Below are positions 42,777-53,669 of a stretch of 64,000 nt of DNA, piece by piece. Source of the stretch: Idiomarina sp. (GTDB lineage Bacteria > Pseudomonadota > Gammaproteobacteria > Enterobacterales > Alteromonadaceae). The first letter of the stretch is position 1. Each line of letters begins with the position of its first letter. The stretch spans positions 1 to 64,000 of the forward strand of contig JAFIFP010000007.1 of the NCBI GenBank assembly GCA_020831965.1, written 5' to 3'. The notes under the pieces were generated by a model, which was not told the origin of the DNA, searched no databases, and was given only the letters and a program-made list of their open reading frames with translations. Position numbers and translations under genes: made by a program.

Positions 42777-43628
42777 TCAGCCTTCCGAACACATTGCGAG
42801 CGCTTGATACGCAGGAGAGCGATTCAGGCCTTTCGCAATAAACCCCCGATAGTTCTTCGGAAGGTCTGCCAGTGCTTGCGCTGCCGCGCCTCGAGAACTA
42901 AAAGGCGCGAATAAACAGGCACCGGTTCCCGTCATTCTGGACGGAGCGTATTCTAACAACCACTGGTGAGCCTGCGCAACCTGCGGATACAGTTTGAAGA
43001 CTAAAGCTTGGCAATCATTCTGATGTTCTTGCCAATTTGAGAGGGCTTGAGGCAGTGCTGGTGTTGCCCTAGGTAAGTCTGGATGGGTAAACACGGCCTG
43101 CGTGATTATTTCAATCCCGGGATGCACAACCAGATACCAAGACTCCTCAGGTTCAACTTTGGTTAACTGCTCGCCAACCCCCGTAGCGAAAGCGGCATGA
43201 CCAAATACAAAGATAGGAACGTCAGCACCGAGGTTTAAGCCAATAGCCATGAGTTCATTGCGACTGAGCCCAAGCTGCCAAAGATGATTCAATGCAATTA
43301 GAGTGGTTGCCGCATCGGACGAACCGCCTCCAAGCCCGCCTCCCATGGGAAGGACTTTCACCAACTCAATCTGTACGCCAAGCTCCGGGCGCCCACAATG
43401 TTGTTTCAGTGCTTCAGCGGCGCGCACGATCAAATTGTCTTCATGTGCCACGCCAGGAATAGCTGGCGACAAAAGAATCTCTGGGGTTGAGATGGGAGTG
43501 AAACCAAGTTCATCCGAGATATCCAGAAACTGGAAAATTGATTCGAGCAAATGGTACCCGTCTGGGCGCCGGCCGGTAATATGCAGGAATAAGTTTAATT
43601 TTGCCGGCGCAGGGACTGTGAGTGTCAC
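42777..43628 (-). CDS. ispE: 4-Diphosphocytidyl-2-C-methyl-D-erythritol kinase
   Basis: 283 residues from GTG 43628, which overlaps the lolB stop as GTGA and gives the E. coli length; GTG 43643 is an alternative. GHMP kinase motifs: PAPAKLNLFLHITGRRPDGY, the ATP loop LPMGGGLGGGSSDAATTLIA, and GTGACLFAPF. Phosphorylates CDP-methylerythritol in the MEP pathway to isoprenoids. Confidence 0.96.
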   Translation of the reverse strand: MTLTVPAPAKLNLFLHITGRRPDGYHLLESIFQFLDISDELGFTPISTPEILLSPAIPGVAHEDNLIVRAAEALKQHCGRPELGVQIELVKVLPMGGGLGGGSSDAATTLIALNHLWQLGLSRNELMAIGLNLGADVPIFVFGHAAFATGVGEQLTKVEPEESWYLVVHPGIEIITQAVFTHPDLPRATPALPQALSNWQEHQNDCQALVFKLYPQVAQAHQWLLEYAPSRMTGTGACLFAPFSSRGAAAQALADLPKNYRGFIAKGLNRSPAYQALAMCSEG

Positions 43629-44284
43629 CGAATGTCTTCCCACTGGCTAATTTGAATTCGAATCTTATATGCGTCGCTATCAATTTCGATGAGGTGCGGC
43701 AGCGGTACCGGACGGCGAGAACCCGGCACTTGAGCGTATTGGCTCAATGCGATGTGCCAACGATCCTCTTCAAAGCCAAACCGACGTTGTTCTAAGGTAT
43801 AGCCAGCGACCGTGCCATCTTCGTAGTACTTGAGATTATCTACTGATGCGCTGGGAATGCGTCCCGTTAAGGCTTCATTAATCAGACTGAAGGGCAGCTG
43901 TAATTGTAAATGCCACATCAAGAGTTGATCGACAGACGCGGCATAGAAGGTATCACCATTCTCGTCGGTCAACGACGCGCCAGTTGCTGTTTGCTCGAGT
44001 CGCGCGAGGGTGCCTCGCAAGGGATGATAAAGGCGAAGCTGAGCCATTTGCGGTGCCACTTGCCAGCTAATATTTGCGGCAGAGCGATTATTCTCTGTGA
44101 GCTCGAAGAAACCGATGCGTCCGCGCATCCGCCATTGCTCGATCATACGTATCTTATTTTGATGGTCTCGAACAAGTTCGGGATCCACGTCTTCGGACAC
44201 CGGAACTTGAGTTGGTGTTGTGGTACAGGCATTGAGCACAATGGCTAGTACGACGGCGGTCAGAACTTTGAACAACAGATGCAT
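43625..44284 (-). CDS. lolB: Outer-membrane lipoprotein insertion protein LolB
   Basis: 219 residues. Lipobox VVLAIVLNAC; mature region WRMRGRIGFFELTENNRSAA, ANISWQ, LRLYHPLRGTLARLEQTATG and PHLIEIDSDAYKIRIQISQW are LolB hallmarks. It receives lipoproteins from LolA and inserts them in the outer membrane. Divergent from hemA; leads lolB-ispE-prs with an overlapping downstream start. Confidence 0.96.
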   Translation of the reverse strand: MHLLFKVLTAVVLAIVLNACTTTPTQVPVSEDVDPELVRDHQNKIRMIEQWRMRGRIGFFELTENNRSAANISWQVAPQMAQLRLYHPLRGTLARLEQTATGASLTDENGDTFYAASVDQLLMWHLQLQLPFSLINEALTGRIPSASVDNLKYYEDGTVAGYTLEQRRFGFEEDRWHIALSQYAQVPGSRRPVPLPHLIEIDSDAYKIRIQISQWEDIR

Positions 44285-44348
44285 GTTTGCTTCAGCTCAG
44301 TGTGAGTCAACAACGAGATCTCTAAGTTGACCATGTTTTGCTACTTGC

Positions 44349-44377
44349 TTTCAATACTTCGGGCCATCGCATACAAT
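44349..44377 (+). promoter_or_regulatory. Possible hemA promoter
   Basis: TTTCAA (44349-44354), 17 bases, TACAAT (44372-44377), about 50 bases before the hemA ATG. The -10 box is good, the -35 box poor. Confidence 0.35.
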
Positions 44378-44426
44378 ATGCGGCCAGATCCGGCGCTCTC
44401 GAATTAGTAGGTACAACACAGATTTC

Positions 44427-45686
44427 ATGACCATTCTTGCTATCGGAATCAATCATACGACCGCTTCAGTCGACATCCGTGAAAAAGTTGCTTTCCAGCC
44501 GGAGCAACTCGAACGGGCGTTGCAGTCACTGGTCCAGCAAGGGCAAGTGCGCGAAAGCGTGATTGTGTCGACTTGTAATCGAACCGAGCTCTATTGTCAT
44601 GCGGATTCCACTGAACTTGAACCTTTACTGCAGTGGTTAGCAACCTTTCACCAATTGCCTATCGATGATCTGCGCCAATATATTTACCAACATGCTGATG
44701 AAGCAGCGGTGGGCCACCTGATGTCGGTCGCCGCAGGACTTGACTCATTAGTGTTGGGTGAACCTCAAATTCTCGGGCAGGTAAAAGAGGCCTTTCAGTC
44801 TGCTCGCGCTGCCGGTACTGTCGGCACCGTCTTTGAGCGCTTATTTCAGTCAGCATTTTCAGCGGCGAAAACCATTCGTACAGAAACGGATGTTGGGCAA
44901 AATGCGGTTTCTGTTGCCTATACTGCGGTGAGTTTGGCAAAACATATTTTCGATAAGTTGGAAGACTCGGAGGTTCTGATCGTTGGTGCCGGCGATACGG
45001 CAGAGTTGACGGCCCGGCATTTAAAAGAGCAGGGCGTCCATAAGCTTAATGTCGCGAATCGCACGCAAGCGCGTGCTGCTGAATTGACGAATATCGTCGG
45101 TGGTAAACCTTGGGCGTTGAGCCATCTGCAAGAGTTGTTGCCGAAGGCAGACATTGTGATCAGCTCTACGGCGAGTCCGGTCCCTGTTATTGGCAAAGGC
45201 TGGGTGGAAACAGCGATCCGTCAGCGTCGACATAAACCAATGTTATTTATTGATCTTGCGGTACCTCGAGATATTGAGGAAGAGGTCGGCGAACTGAGCG
45301 ACGTGTATCTTTACACGGTGGATGACTTACAAAAGATTGTCAGTAAGAACATGCAGCAACGCCAAGAAGCCGCAGCGGAAGCTCGGGATATTATCGGTCG
45401 CCATGTGCAACAATTTAAAGAATGGATGGCGAGCCTCAATAGTGTTGATTTGCTGCGTGATTATCGGACGACTCAGTCTGCTATTGCCGACCGTCAGAAA
45501 GAACGAGCTCTTGTCGCATTGGCGGCGGGCAAAGATCCCGTAGAAGTAGTGAACGAATTGACGCAACGCTTAACGAATACGTTGATGCACAAGCCAACAT
45601 TAGCGATACAGCAAGCTGCTCGCCAGAAAGACTTAGGAGCGCTGGCAGCTTATCAAAAATTATTTAAGGACGAGACGGACCAATAA
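44427..45686 (+). CDS. hemA: Glutamyl-tRNA reductase
   Basis: 419 residues. [17 protein letters not shown] at the start, the nucleophile Cys50 in [26 protein letters not shown], the NADPH-binding [13 protein letters not shown] and the C-terminal dimerisation helices. It reduces glutamyl-tRNA to glutamate-1-semialdehyde, committing to tetrapyrrole synthesis. Followed after 2 bases by prfA. Confidence 0.98.
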   Translation: MTILAIGINHTTASVDIREKVAFQPEQLERALQSLVQQGQVRESVIVSTCNRTELYCHADSTELEPLLQWLATFHQLPIDDLRQYIYQHADEAAVGHLMSVAAGLDSLVLGEPQILGQVKEAFQSARAAGTVGTVFERLFQSAFSAAKTIRTETDVGQNAVSVAYTAVSLAKHIFDKLEDSEVLIVGAGDTAELTARHLKEQGVHKLNVANRTQARAAELTNIVGGKPWALSHLQELLPKADIVISSTASPVPVIGKGWVETAIRQRRHKPMLFIDLAVPRDIEEEVGELSDVYLYTVDDLQKIVSKNMQQRQEAAAEARDIIGRHVQQFKEWMASLNSVDLLRDYRTTQSAIADRQKERALVALAAGKDPVEVVNELTQRLTNTLMHKPTLAIQQAARQKDLGALAAYQKLFKDETDQ

Positions 45687-45688
45687 GC

Positions 45689-46777
45689 ATGTTAAAAGCC
45701 TCTTTGGTGCACAAGCTAGAATCCCTACAAGAGCGTCACGAAGAACTCGAGGTGCTTTTAGGCAGTGCTGAAATTATCACGGACCAGAACAAATTCCGGG
45801 CATTGTCGAAGGAATACTCGCAACTTGAAGAAACTGTAAAGTGTTTCAAGGCGTGGCAGCAAGCCATGGAAAATGAATCTTCGGCGCGAGAAATGCTGTC
45901 AGATCCTGAAATGAAGGAAATGGCTGAGGAAGAAATTGCCGATGCCAAACGTATTCAGGAAGAGTTGAGTGCAGATCTTCAAATTCTCTTACTACCGCGC
46001 GATCCAAATGACGATCATCCTTGCTACCTAGAAATCCGTGCGGGTGCGGGTGGCGATGAAGCCGCTATTTTCGCCGGCGACTTGTTTCGCATGTACAGCC
46101 GTTTTGCCGAGCAACAGGGTTGGCGCGTGAGTGTAGTGTCTGCAAACGAAGGGGAACACGGTGGCTTCAAAGAAGTGATTGCCCATCTGGCAGGCGACGG
46201 CGCATACGGCCGAATGAAGTTCGAGTCCGGTGGTCACCGGGTGCAACGTGTGCCAGAGACTGAGTCACAAGGCCGGATTCATACCTCAGCCTGCACGGTT
46301 GCTGTATTACCTGAAATTCCCGAAGCAGAAGCTATTCAAATTAATCCTGCAGATTTGCGCATAGATACTTATCGCGCCTCAGGTGCCGGTGGGCAGCACG
46401 TTAACCGAACCGACTCTGCGGTGCGCTTGACGCACATTCCTACTGGGGTAGTTGTTGAGTGTCAGGAAGAGCGGTCACAGCACAAGAATAAAGCGAAAGC
46501 AATGTCGGTGTTGGCGTCACGTTTACAGGCGGCGGAAGATGCGAAGCGTGCAGCTCAAGAGCAGTCGACACGGCGTAATCTGGTGGGTAGTGGCGACCGT
46601 TCAGAACGCATTCGGACCTATAACTACCCGCAGGGTCGAATTACTGACCATCGGATTAATCTTACTTTGTACCGCTTAGACGAAGTGCTTGAAGGGTCAC
46701 TCAATCTGATTCTTGATGCCATTTTGCAAGAGCACCAAGCGGATTTGCTGGCGTCCTTAGCCGACGGCGGCGAATGA
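45689..46777 (+). CDS. prfA: Peptide chain release factor 1
   Basis: 362 residues. The class I tripeptide is PET ([13 protein letters not shown]), a PxT variant consistent with UAG/UAA recognition, and the catalytic loop is [20 protein letters not shown]. Terminates translation at UAA and UAG. Its presence means amber codons in this organism are normally read as stops, which matters for the pCL gene. Overlaps prmC by 4 bases. Confidence 0.98.
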   Translation: MLKASLVHKLESLQERHEELEVLLGSAEIITDQNKFRALSKEYSQLEETVKCFKAWQQAMENESSAREMLSDPEMKEMAEEEIADAKRIQEELSADLQILLLPRDPNDDHPCYLEIRAGAGGDEAAIFAGDLFRMYSRFAEQQGWRVSVVSANEGEHGGFKEVIAHLAGDGAYGRMKFESGGHRVQRVPETESQGRIHTSACTVAVLPEIPEAEAIQINPADLRIDTYRASGAGGQHVNRTDSAVRLTHIPTGVVVECQEERSQHKNKAKAMSVLASRLQAAEDAKRAAQEQSTRRNLVGSGDRSERIRTYNYPQGRITDHRINLTLYRLDEVLEGSLNLILDAILQEHQADLLASLADGGE

Positions 46778-47622
46778 TCATTCGAGTCGCACTTGCTGAA
46801 GCAGTAAGGCGTTTCGATAACAGCGAAACGCCTCAGCTAGACGCACAGCTTTTGCTGATGGATGTACTCAACTGCAACCGTACCTACCTCTACACATGGC
46901 CCGATAAAGAACTTACCGAAGCACAATACGAAGCTTTTATGCAGCGTGTGGAAGCCCGGTGCGAGGGGCAGCCCATCGCACACTTGCTAGGTTTCCGTGA
47001 GTTCTGGTCCCTGCAACTTGAGGTAAATGCCAGTACGCTAATCCCACGCCCAGATACCGAACACTTAGTTGAAACCGCGCTTTCCCTTGTGACAGACCCT
47101 GTTGCAAAGGTACTAGAGCTTGGCACTGGCACTGGAGCAATTGCGTTAGCATTGGCTTCTGAACGGCCGAACTGGCAGATCGATGCGGTCGAGCGTTCAG
47201 CGGACGCACTAGCTCTCGCGATGCGGAATCGTGACCGTCATGATTTAAAGCAAGTGAGTCTATGGCAAAGTGACTGGTTTGAATCGGTTACCAGCCAGGA
47301 CTATCAGCTGATTGTTTCGAATCCACCCTATATTGATGCCACTGACCCTCATTTGAACCAAGGCGATGTTCGCTTCGAGCCGCACTCAGCGTTGGTTGCT
47401 GAAGATGAAGGATTCGCAGACTTATTTCACATTATTTTAACAGCGACCACGCACCTCTGTGCGGGAGGTTGGTTAATCCTTGAGCATGGCGCAGAGCAGG
47501 GCAAGACGCTACGCAATTATTTTGCCGAAAACGGCTACGAAAGGGTTAACACCGCGCGAGATTATGCTAACTTGGAACGAGTGACTTATGCGCAATGGAA
47601 TAAGTTAGCCCGCTCGAGTTAA
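46774..47622 (+). CDS. prmC: Release factor glutamine methyltransferase
   Basis: 282 residues; ATGA overlap with prfA. SAM site [16 protein letters not shown], catalytic [14 protein letters not shown], and [15 protein letters not shown]. It methylates the Gln of the GGQ loop in RF1 and RF2. The N-terminal helical domain (about 1-85) is present. Confidence 0.97.
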   Translation: MIIRVALAEAVRRFDNSETPQLDAQLLLMDVLNCNRTYLYTWPDKELTEAQYEAFMQRVEARCEGQPIAHLLGFREFWSLQLEVNASTLIPRPDTEHLVETALSLVTDPVAKVLELGTGTGAIALALASERPNWQIDAVERSADALALAMRNRDRHDLKQVSLWQSDWFESVTSQDYQLIVSNPPYIDATDPHLNQGDVRFEPHSALVAEDEGFADLFHIILTATTHLCAGGWLILEHGAEQGKTLRNYFAENGYERVNTARDYANLERVTYAQWNKLARSS

Positions 47623-47677
47623 CAGAAATCATCATTCTGTCTTGGACTCGCGCGTCTGGATGGAGAAAATAGGCTGG

Positions 47678-49174
47678 ATGAACACTAAGTTTTTATTCGC
47701 TGAAGAGTCCGATCGGCAACAGGAGCTCCCGCAAGAGCACTGGAAAATTCTGATCGTCGACGATGAGCCGGAAGTCCATGCGGTAACCAAACTTGCCTTA
47801 AGCGACTTTCAGTTTTTGGGCCGCGGCCTCGAATTTCATAGTGCCTATTCCGGAGCAGAAGCGAAGGAACTGATTCAGGCACATCCTGATGCCGCGATTG
47901 TCCTTCTTGATGTCGTGATGGAGACAGACGATGCTGGTTTAGGCGTTGCACGCTACATTCGTGACGAACTCGGTAATCGCTACACCCGCATTATTTTGCG
48001 CACCGGTCAGCCGGGCCAAGCGCCTGAGCGCACAGTCATCGTGAATTACGATATCAACGACTACAAATCAAAAACCGAACTCACCGCACAGAAGCTGTTC
48101 ACCGCCGTGATGTCGAGTCTGCGCTCTTACCGTGACATCATTTCTATCGCTCATAGCCGTCATGGCTTAGAGAAAATCATTTCGTCGACGAATAACTTGT
48201 TTGCGTTGCAGTCGATGGAAAACTTCATTACTGGTTTGGTGCAGCAGGTCAGTTGGCTAGTGGGTGGAGCGCGTCAGACCTTATATGCAGCGGCTGACGA
48301 TCAGCATATTTCACGTGAACTTAAGATACGAGCCGCCTTTGGTGAAGATGCAGAGCAGTTACTGAATCAACCCATTAAAGCGGCACTAGCAAAAGAAGCA
48401 CTTGTGGAGCTCGATGCGGTGATTCGCACCCATAGTATTCATTATGGTGACGATTTTGTTTTAGCCTACTGTCCAAGTCAGTGCCGCCCGCAGGGAGCGT
48501 TGTTGTGTTTGACGGGGCTGTCGCGGCCGCTCTCCGAAAAAGAACGGGAATTATTGCAACTCTTTGCGGATAACGTACAGGTCGCATTAGATAACGTGAT
48601 TTGTTTGCAGGATACGGATCAACTGCTATCTGAACTGGTTGCTCGTTTGATGGAGCTTGAGCAAGAAAATTATGCCATGCGACCAAACAAGCAAAGTGCT
48701 TATGTAACTTTAGTGGCGACCCTCGGTGAGGCCCATGGCATGGGGAAAGAAGAAGTTCAGCGCGCGGCTACTGCTGCAATTCTCTTTGAACGAGCAGAAA
48801 AGCTATTTACGCTGTTAGAAGAACAGCCCGCGAGCAAGGTGTCGCCTTGCCAGCAGCGCTTAGTGCGCGCTATTCGTCCATTGCAGATGGCGCAATCCAA
48901 GGTTACCCAAGTCGCAGCACGAGCTCTTGAAGAACGGTTAGAACGCTTTGACGGAATGGGCTTGCCTGCGGGTAAACAAGGCGAAGATATTGCTCTGGAG
49001 AGTGGATTATTTAATCTAACGCGGCTGTTCTATGATCTTGCTCGCCAGGACCTCGCGCTTGAAGATGTGTTGGCGCGAATCGACGCTGAACGTGGCAAGC
49101 ACTTTGATCCAGAGCTTTGCGATACATTGAAGAAAAATGCACAATCGCTTTACCAGCGGGTATTGCAGGGTTAA
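47678..49174 (+). CDS. Response regulator with DUF3369 and degenerate HD-GYP-like domain
   Basis: 498 residues from ATG 47678; TTG 47642 would add 12. The receiver domain (about 22-150) has LIVDDEPEVHAVTKLAL, phosphoacceptor Asp in VLLDVVMETDD and a late Lys in NDYKSKTELT. DUF3369, a GAF-like sensor, spans about 160-325. The C-terminal 150 residues retain the outline of an HD-GYP phosphodiesterase (ERFDGMGLPAGKQGEDIALE, RGKHFDPELCDTL), but the HD pair is not seen and GYP reads GLP, so cyclic-di-GMP hydrolysis is unlikely. It sits between prmC and sirB2, where enterics have no regulator. Confidence 0.8.
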   Translation: MNTKFLFAEESDRQQELPQEHWKILIVDDEPEVHAVTKLALSDFQFLGRGLEFHSAYSGAEAKELIQAHPDAAIVLLDVVMETDDAGLGVARYIRDELGNRYTRIILRTGQPGQAPERTVIVNYDINDYKSKTELTAQKLFTAVMSSLRSYRDIISIAHSRHGLEKIISSTNNLFALQSMENFITGLVQQVSWLVGGARQTLYAAADDQHISRELKIRAAFGEDAEQLLNQPIKAALAKEALVELDAVIRTHSIHYGDDFVLAYCPSQCRPQGALLCLTGLSRPLSEKERELLQLFADNVQVALDNVICLQDTDQLLSELVARLMELEQENYAMRPNKQSAYVTLVATLGEAHGMGKEEVQRAATAAILFERAEKLFTLLEEQPASKVSPCQQRLVRAIRPLQMAQSKVTQVAARALEERLERFDGMGLPAGKQGEDIALESGLFNLTRLFYDLARQDLALEDVLARIDAERGKHFDPELCDTLKKNAQSLYQRVLQG

Positions 49175-49222
49175 AGTGCCCGCCATCCCCGTGTCATTCT
49201 GGCCCGCGTAATTCTGGAGTTT

Positions 49223-49621
49223 ATGTTCATGTACGAGATGTTTAAGCATTCACACGCCACCTTGGCAGTTCTCAGTTTAGTGTTTTTATTGCTACGTGTA
49301 TTTTTGGCGTGGAAAGACAGTGGTCCATTGAACAAAAAGTGGCTCAAGATTGTCCCTCATGTGATTGACGGCCTGTTAGTCGTCTCGATTATTGCGTTAC
49401 TCACAACGCTTCAGCAAACTCCTTTGAGTGGTGGTTTCTTTACTGAGAAGTTTGTTGGGTTCTTGGTTTACATTACCTGTTCGGTGCTGACTGTAATGAC
49501 GTTGCGTGGTCGCTTTTCGCCGCGTTTGAAAGTGCCTTTTCTGCTGGGCGCGATTGTGAGTTGGTTCTGGTTAGCCAACGTTGCCTTCTCTAAGCAGCCT
49601 TTGCTGTTCGCAATGATTTAA
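49223..49621 (+). CDS. sirB2: SirB2 family membrane protein
   Basis: 132 residues, four helices: KHSHATLAVLSLVFLLLRVF, HVIDGLLVVSIIALLTTL, KFVGFLVYITCSVLTVM, KVPFLLGAIVSWFWLANVAF. Matches SirB2/YchQ, found next to kdsA in enterics; function unclear. ATG 49229 is an alternative start. The usual companion sirB1 (ychA) is absent here. Confidence 0.88.
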   Translation: MFMYEMFKHSHATLAVLSLVFLLLRVFLAWKDSGPLNKKWLKIVPHVIDGLLVVSIIALLTTLQQTPLSGGFFTEKFVGFLVYITCSVLTVMTLRGRFSPRLKVPFLLGAIVSWFWLANVAFSKQPLLFAMI

Positions 49622-49639
49622 TTTCGGTTGAAGAATTAG

Positions 49640-50494
<855 letters not shown>

Positions 50495-50538
50495 GCCGCA
50501 TTCTTCAATAAAACACACAGTTTAACAAAACATTTTTT

Positions 50539-50562
50539 AAAGGGGCCGGGTGCCCCTTTTCT
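50539..50562 (+). terminator. Rho-independent terminator after kdsA
   Basis: AAAGGGGC, loop CGGGT, GCCCCTTT followed by TCTT. G+C-rich 8-pair stem. Confidence 0.85.
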
Positions 50563-50612
50563 TATTGCTTTTCTTGTTCCACTGCCGGCTCTCAGGTAAA
50601 GTATCGAAAGAA

Positions 50613-50628
50613 TTAAACGCGTGTTTAA
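50613..50628. promoter_or_regulatory. Candidate PsrA-type operator
   Basis: TTAAAC-GCGT-GTTTAA, 25 bases before the ATG of the TetR-type gene. The known PsrA motif is an inverted GAAAC/GTTTC with 2-4 bases between; here AAAC-GCGT-GTTT fits except for the outer bases. Position suggests autoregulation. Confidence 0.6.
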
Positions 50629-50652
50629 AACGAACTTCAAGCTGAGGGTGTC

Positions 50653-51294
50653 ATGAAGAAAGCCGCACAAACTTGTGAGCGCATTATTCGTGCTGCGGAG
50701 CGCCTGTTTGCAGAGCAAGGCTTTGAGGCGACCTCCTTGCGTGAAATCACACAAGTCGCGGGTGTGAATCTGGCGTCGGTCAACTATCATTTCGGTTCTA
50801 AGAAAGGTCTTATTCAAGCGGTAATGGAACGCTATCAGAGCGTATTTATGCCCGCGCTACAGCAACAGCTACAAGCGTTGCCCGCGACAAATTTAACAAC
50901 AGAGCAGGTGCTTGCTTGTTTGGTGCCGCCGTTGAATGCGTTGACACAAGTCCGTCAAGACGGGCCCGAAATCTATCTGCGGCTATTGGGCTTTGCTTAT
51001 AGCGAGATCCAAGGACACTTGCGTCGCTACACGATGAATCGATTTGGTGAAGTGATTCATCAGCTCTTTGCCTGTTTTGAAGCGGCAAACTCTCATTTAA
51101 GTGCAGATACTTTGTTTTGGCGACTACACTTTGCATTAGGAACAACGTTATTTGCTCAAGTTTCGGCCCAAGCCTTAAGCGAAATAGCCCGTGCAGATTT
51201 TCAAGAAGCAGACCCTGAACATCATATTATTGAAAGATTACTTCCGTATCTTGCCGCAGGTATCTCTGCAGCAGAACCGCCTCGAATGAAATAA
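50653..51294 (+). CDS. TetR-family regulator, PsrA-like
   Basis: 213 residues. The N-terminal helix-turn-helix (RIIRAAERLFAEQGFEATSL, REITQVAGVNLASVNYHFGS, KKGLIQAVMERY) is very close to Pseudomonas PsrA. PsrA senses long-chain fatty acids and controls fadE and beta-oxidation. It is immediately upstream of the acyl-CoA dehydrogenase and has a PsrA-like palindrome before it, both consistent with this role. C-terminal ligand domain about 80-213. Confidence 0.82.
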   Translation: MKKAAQTCERIIRAAERLFAEQGFEATSLREITQVAGVNLASVNYHFGSKKGLIQAVMERYQSVFMPALQQQLQALPATNLTTEQVLACLVPPLNALTQVRQDGPEIYLRLLGFAYSEIQGHLRRYTMNRFGEVIHQLFACFEAANSHLSADTLFWRLHFALGTTLFAQVSAQALSEIARADFQEADPEHHIIERLLPYLAAGISAAEPPRMK

Positions 51295-51331
51295 ACTAGA
51301 TGTAAGCGCATCAAGTTAGGAGTTGTCATTT

Positions 51332-53644
51332 ATGTCCATCTTTATTCTGTTGGTTGTCGCCTTGCTCATTATTCTCGGCGTTCCCGATGTGCGTCGTAGC
51401 TTGGTGTCTCGACCGGTCTTCGGCTTTTTCAAGCGCGTATTACCGCCCATGTCTGCCACCGAGCGGGAAGCCATGGAAGCTGGCGATGTTTGGTGGGACG
51501 CGGAGCTGTTTTCCGGGCGCCCAGATTGGGATCGACTGCTTGAAACCAAAGAGCCGACATTTACGGAGGAAGAGCAGGCCTTTATTGATAATCAGTTGGA
51601 AACCCTGCTGGGCATGCTGGATGACTTTGATATTGTGATGCATCAGCGCGATTTACCGGAAACGGTTTGGGATTACCTCAAGAAAGAGGGCTTCTTTGCC
51701 ATGATTATTGGTAAAGAGTATGGCGGATTAGATTTTTCAGCTGCCGCAAATTCTCACATTGTCGCGCGCATCGCATCACGTTCATTGAGTGCGGCGGTAA
51801 GTGTCATGGTGCCAAACTCATTGGGACCGGGAGAACTTCTTACTCATTACGGTACCGATGAGCAAAAGCAACGCTGGTTACCGGCACTTGCAAAAGGCGA
51901 AGAGCTTCCTTGTTTCGCGTTAACGGGACCAGAAGCAGGTTCGGACGCCGGTGGTATTCCGGACACTGGGATTGTCTGCAAAGGCGAATACCAAGGCGAG
52001 ACTGTCGTCGGGATTCGGTTGAACTGGGACAAGCGTTATATCACCTTAGCGCCGATCGCTACCGTGCTCGGGCTGGCTTTCAAACTCTACGATCCGGAAG
52101 GATTGCTGGGAGGCAAAGAAGACATAGGAATTACCTGTGCATTGATTCCGGTTGATCACCCGGGTGTTGAAACTGGAGATCGCCACTACCCCCTCGGTCA
52201 AGCCTTTATGAATGGCACGACCTACGGTAAAGACGTCTTTATTCCTTTGGAATGGATTATTGGTGGTGTGGAATATGCGGGTAAGGGATGGCGCATGCTG
52301 GTGGAGTGCTTGTCAGCAGGGCGCGGGATTTCATTGCCAGCTTTGAGTGCAGCTTCTGGCCATACCGCAGAACGTATGACTGGCGCTTATGCTTTTGTGC
52401 GGCAACAATTTGGTCTACCTATTGGCAAGTTTGAGGGCGTGCAGTCAGCCATGGGGCGCATTGGTGGCTTGAATTATAGTCTTGAGTCGATGCGTCGATT
52501 GACTGTGACTGCGCTTTGCGAGGGCTATAGTCCTTCCGTGATCACAGCAATGACAAAGTATCATATGACCGAAATGGGTCGCACCGTGATGAATGATGCC
52601 CTTGATATTCATGCCGGCAAGGGTATTCAAATGGGGCCGTTAAATTATTTAGCCAATAATTATATGGGCGTGCCGATTTCCATTACTGTAGAAGGCGCTA
52701 ATATTCTGACGCGTAACCTGATGATCTTTGGTCAGGGAGCAACGCGCTGTCACCCGTATATCCTTAAAGAAATGGAAGCGGCGTCGAATCCTGATGTAGA
52801 ACAAGGCCTGCGCGACTTTGACGCGCTCTTTATTCGCCATATGGGATTCGCGACGGCGAATACCTTCGTCAGCTTATGGCATGGTTTGACAGGGGCTCGA
52901 TTTGCCAATTCGCCCGTAAGCGGCGAGTTGTTGCGGTATTATCAACAAGTGTCACGAATGAGCCGAGCTTTGGCTCTTTGTGCTGACGTATCGATGCTGA
53001 GTTTAGGTGGTGACTTAAAGCGCCGTGAGATGATTTCTGCTCGCTTAGGTGATGTTCTATCGCACTTATATATGGCGTCGGCTGTGTTGAAACGTTATGA
53101 GGATGAAGGGCGCTTGGTCGAAGATTTACCTTTCGTAAGGTACGCATTGTCCCATCATTTGTACGAAACCGGTAAAGCCTTCTCTGGTGTATTCGAGAAT
53201 TTCCCCAAGCCATTCATTGGCGGGTTGTTGAAGTTATTAAGCTTCCCTTGGGGAATTCATTTCAAGGCGCCGAAAGACGATGCTTGCCGAGATATTGCGG
53301 AGCAAATGATGAAGCCCGGCTCAACACGGGAGCGTCACACGTTCTTATGCTACTGGCGCGATGATCCAATAGATACCACAGGGCACATGGAGCTTGCGTT
53401 CCAGCTTATGCACAAACTCAAGCCACTCTACAACAAGCTTCACAAGGCTGAGCGAACCGGTGACCTGGACGCCAACCTGTCGGGTGATGCGTGGGTTGAC
53501 GCGGCTCTTGCAGCCGAATTAATTGACGATGAAGAGGCGCGGACTTTGCGGATTTGTGAGACCTTGCGGATTCGTGCTGTGGCCGTCGACAGTTTTGCTT
53601 TTGAAGACGTGAAAGTAGGGAAATTTAAACCACTCACGCCTTGA
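51332..53644 (+). CDS. fadE: FadE-type acyl-CoA dehydrogenase
   Basis: 770 residues from ATG 51332, with TTAGGAG 9 bases upstream. N-terminal membrane helix (IFILLVVALLIILGV), acyl-CoA dehydrogenase core (CFALTGPEAGSDAGGIPDTG; GIQMGPLNYLANNYMGVPIS; SITVEGANILTRNLMIFGQG) and the C-terminal DUF1974 extension special to FadE. First step of fatty-acid beta-oxidation. Next to the PsrA-like regulator; ended by the hairpin at 53628. Confidence 0.95.
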   Translation: MSIFILLVVALLIILGVPDVRRSLVSRPVFGFFKRVLPPMSATEREAMEAGDVWWDAELFSGRPDWDRLLETKEPTFTEEEQAFIDNQLETLLGMLDDFDIVMHQRDLPETVWDYLKKEGFFAMIIGKEYGGLDFSAAANSHIVARIASRSLSAAVSVMVPNSLGPGELLTHYGTDEQKQRWLPALAKGEELPCFALTGPEAGSDAGGIPDTGIVCKGEYQGETVVGIRLNWDKRYITLAPIATVLGLAFKLYDPEGLLGGKEDIGITCALIPVDHPGVETGDRHYPLGQAFMNGTTYGKDVFIPLEWIIGGVEYAGKGWRMLVECLSAGRGISLPALSAASGHTAERMTGAYAFVRQQFGLPIGKFEGVQSAMGRIGGLNYSLESMRRLTVTALCEGYSPSVITAMTKYHMTEMGRTVMNDALDIHAGKGIQMGPLNYLANNYMGVPISITVEGANILTRNLMIFGQGATRCHPYILKEMEAASNPDVEQGLRDFDALFIRHMGFATANTFVSLWHGLTGARFANSPVSGELLRYYQQVSRMSRALALCADVSMLSLGGDLKRREMISARLGDVLSHLYMASAVLKRYEDEGRLVEDLPFVRYALSHHLYETGKAFSGVFENFPKPFIGGLLKLLSFPWGIHFKAPKDDACRDIAEQMMKPGSTRERHTFLCYWRDDPIDTTGHMELAFQLMHKLKPLYNKLHKAERTGDLDANLSGDAWVDAALAAELIDDEEARTLRICETLRIRAVAVDSFAFEDVKVGKFKPLTP

Positions 53645-53663
53645 TACTTGGGCGTGAGTGGTT
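53628..53663. terminator. Bidirectional terminator between fadE and the S41 peptidase
   Basis: AACCACTCACGCC and GGCGTGAGTGGTT, 13 perfect pairs, loop of 10 bases. The left arm overlaps the fadE stop region. T-rich on the plus strand after the stem. Confidence 0.85.
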
Positions 53664-53669
53664 CTTATC

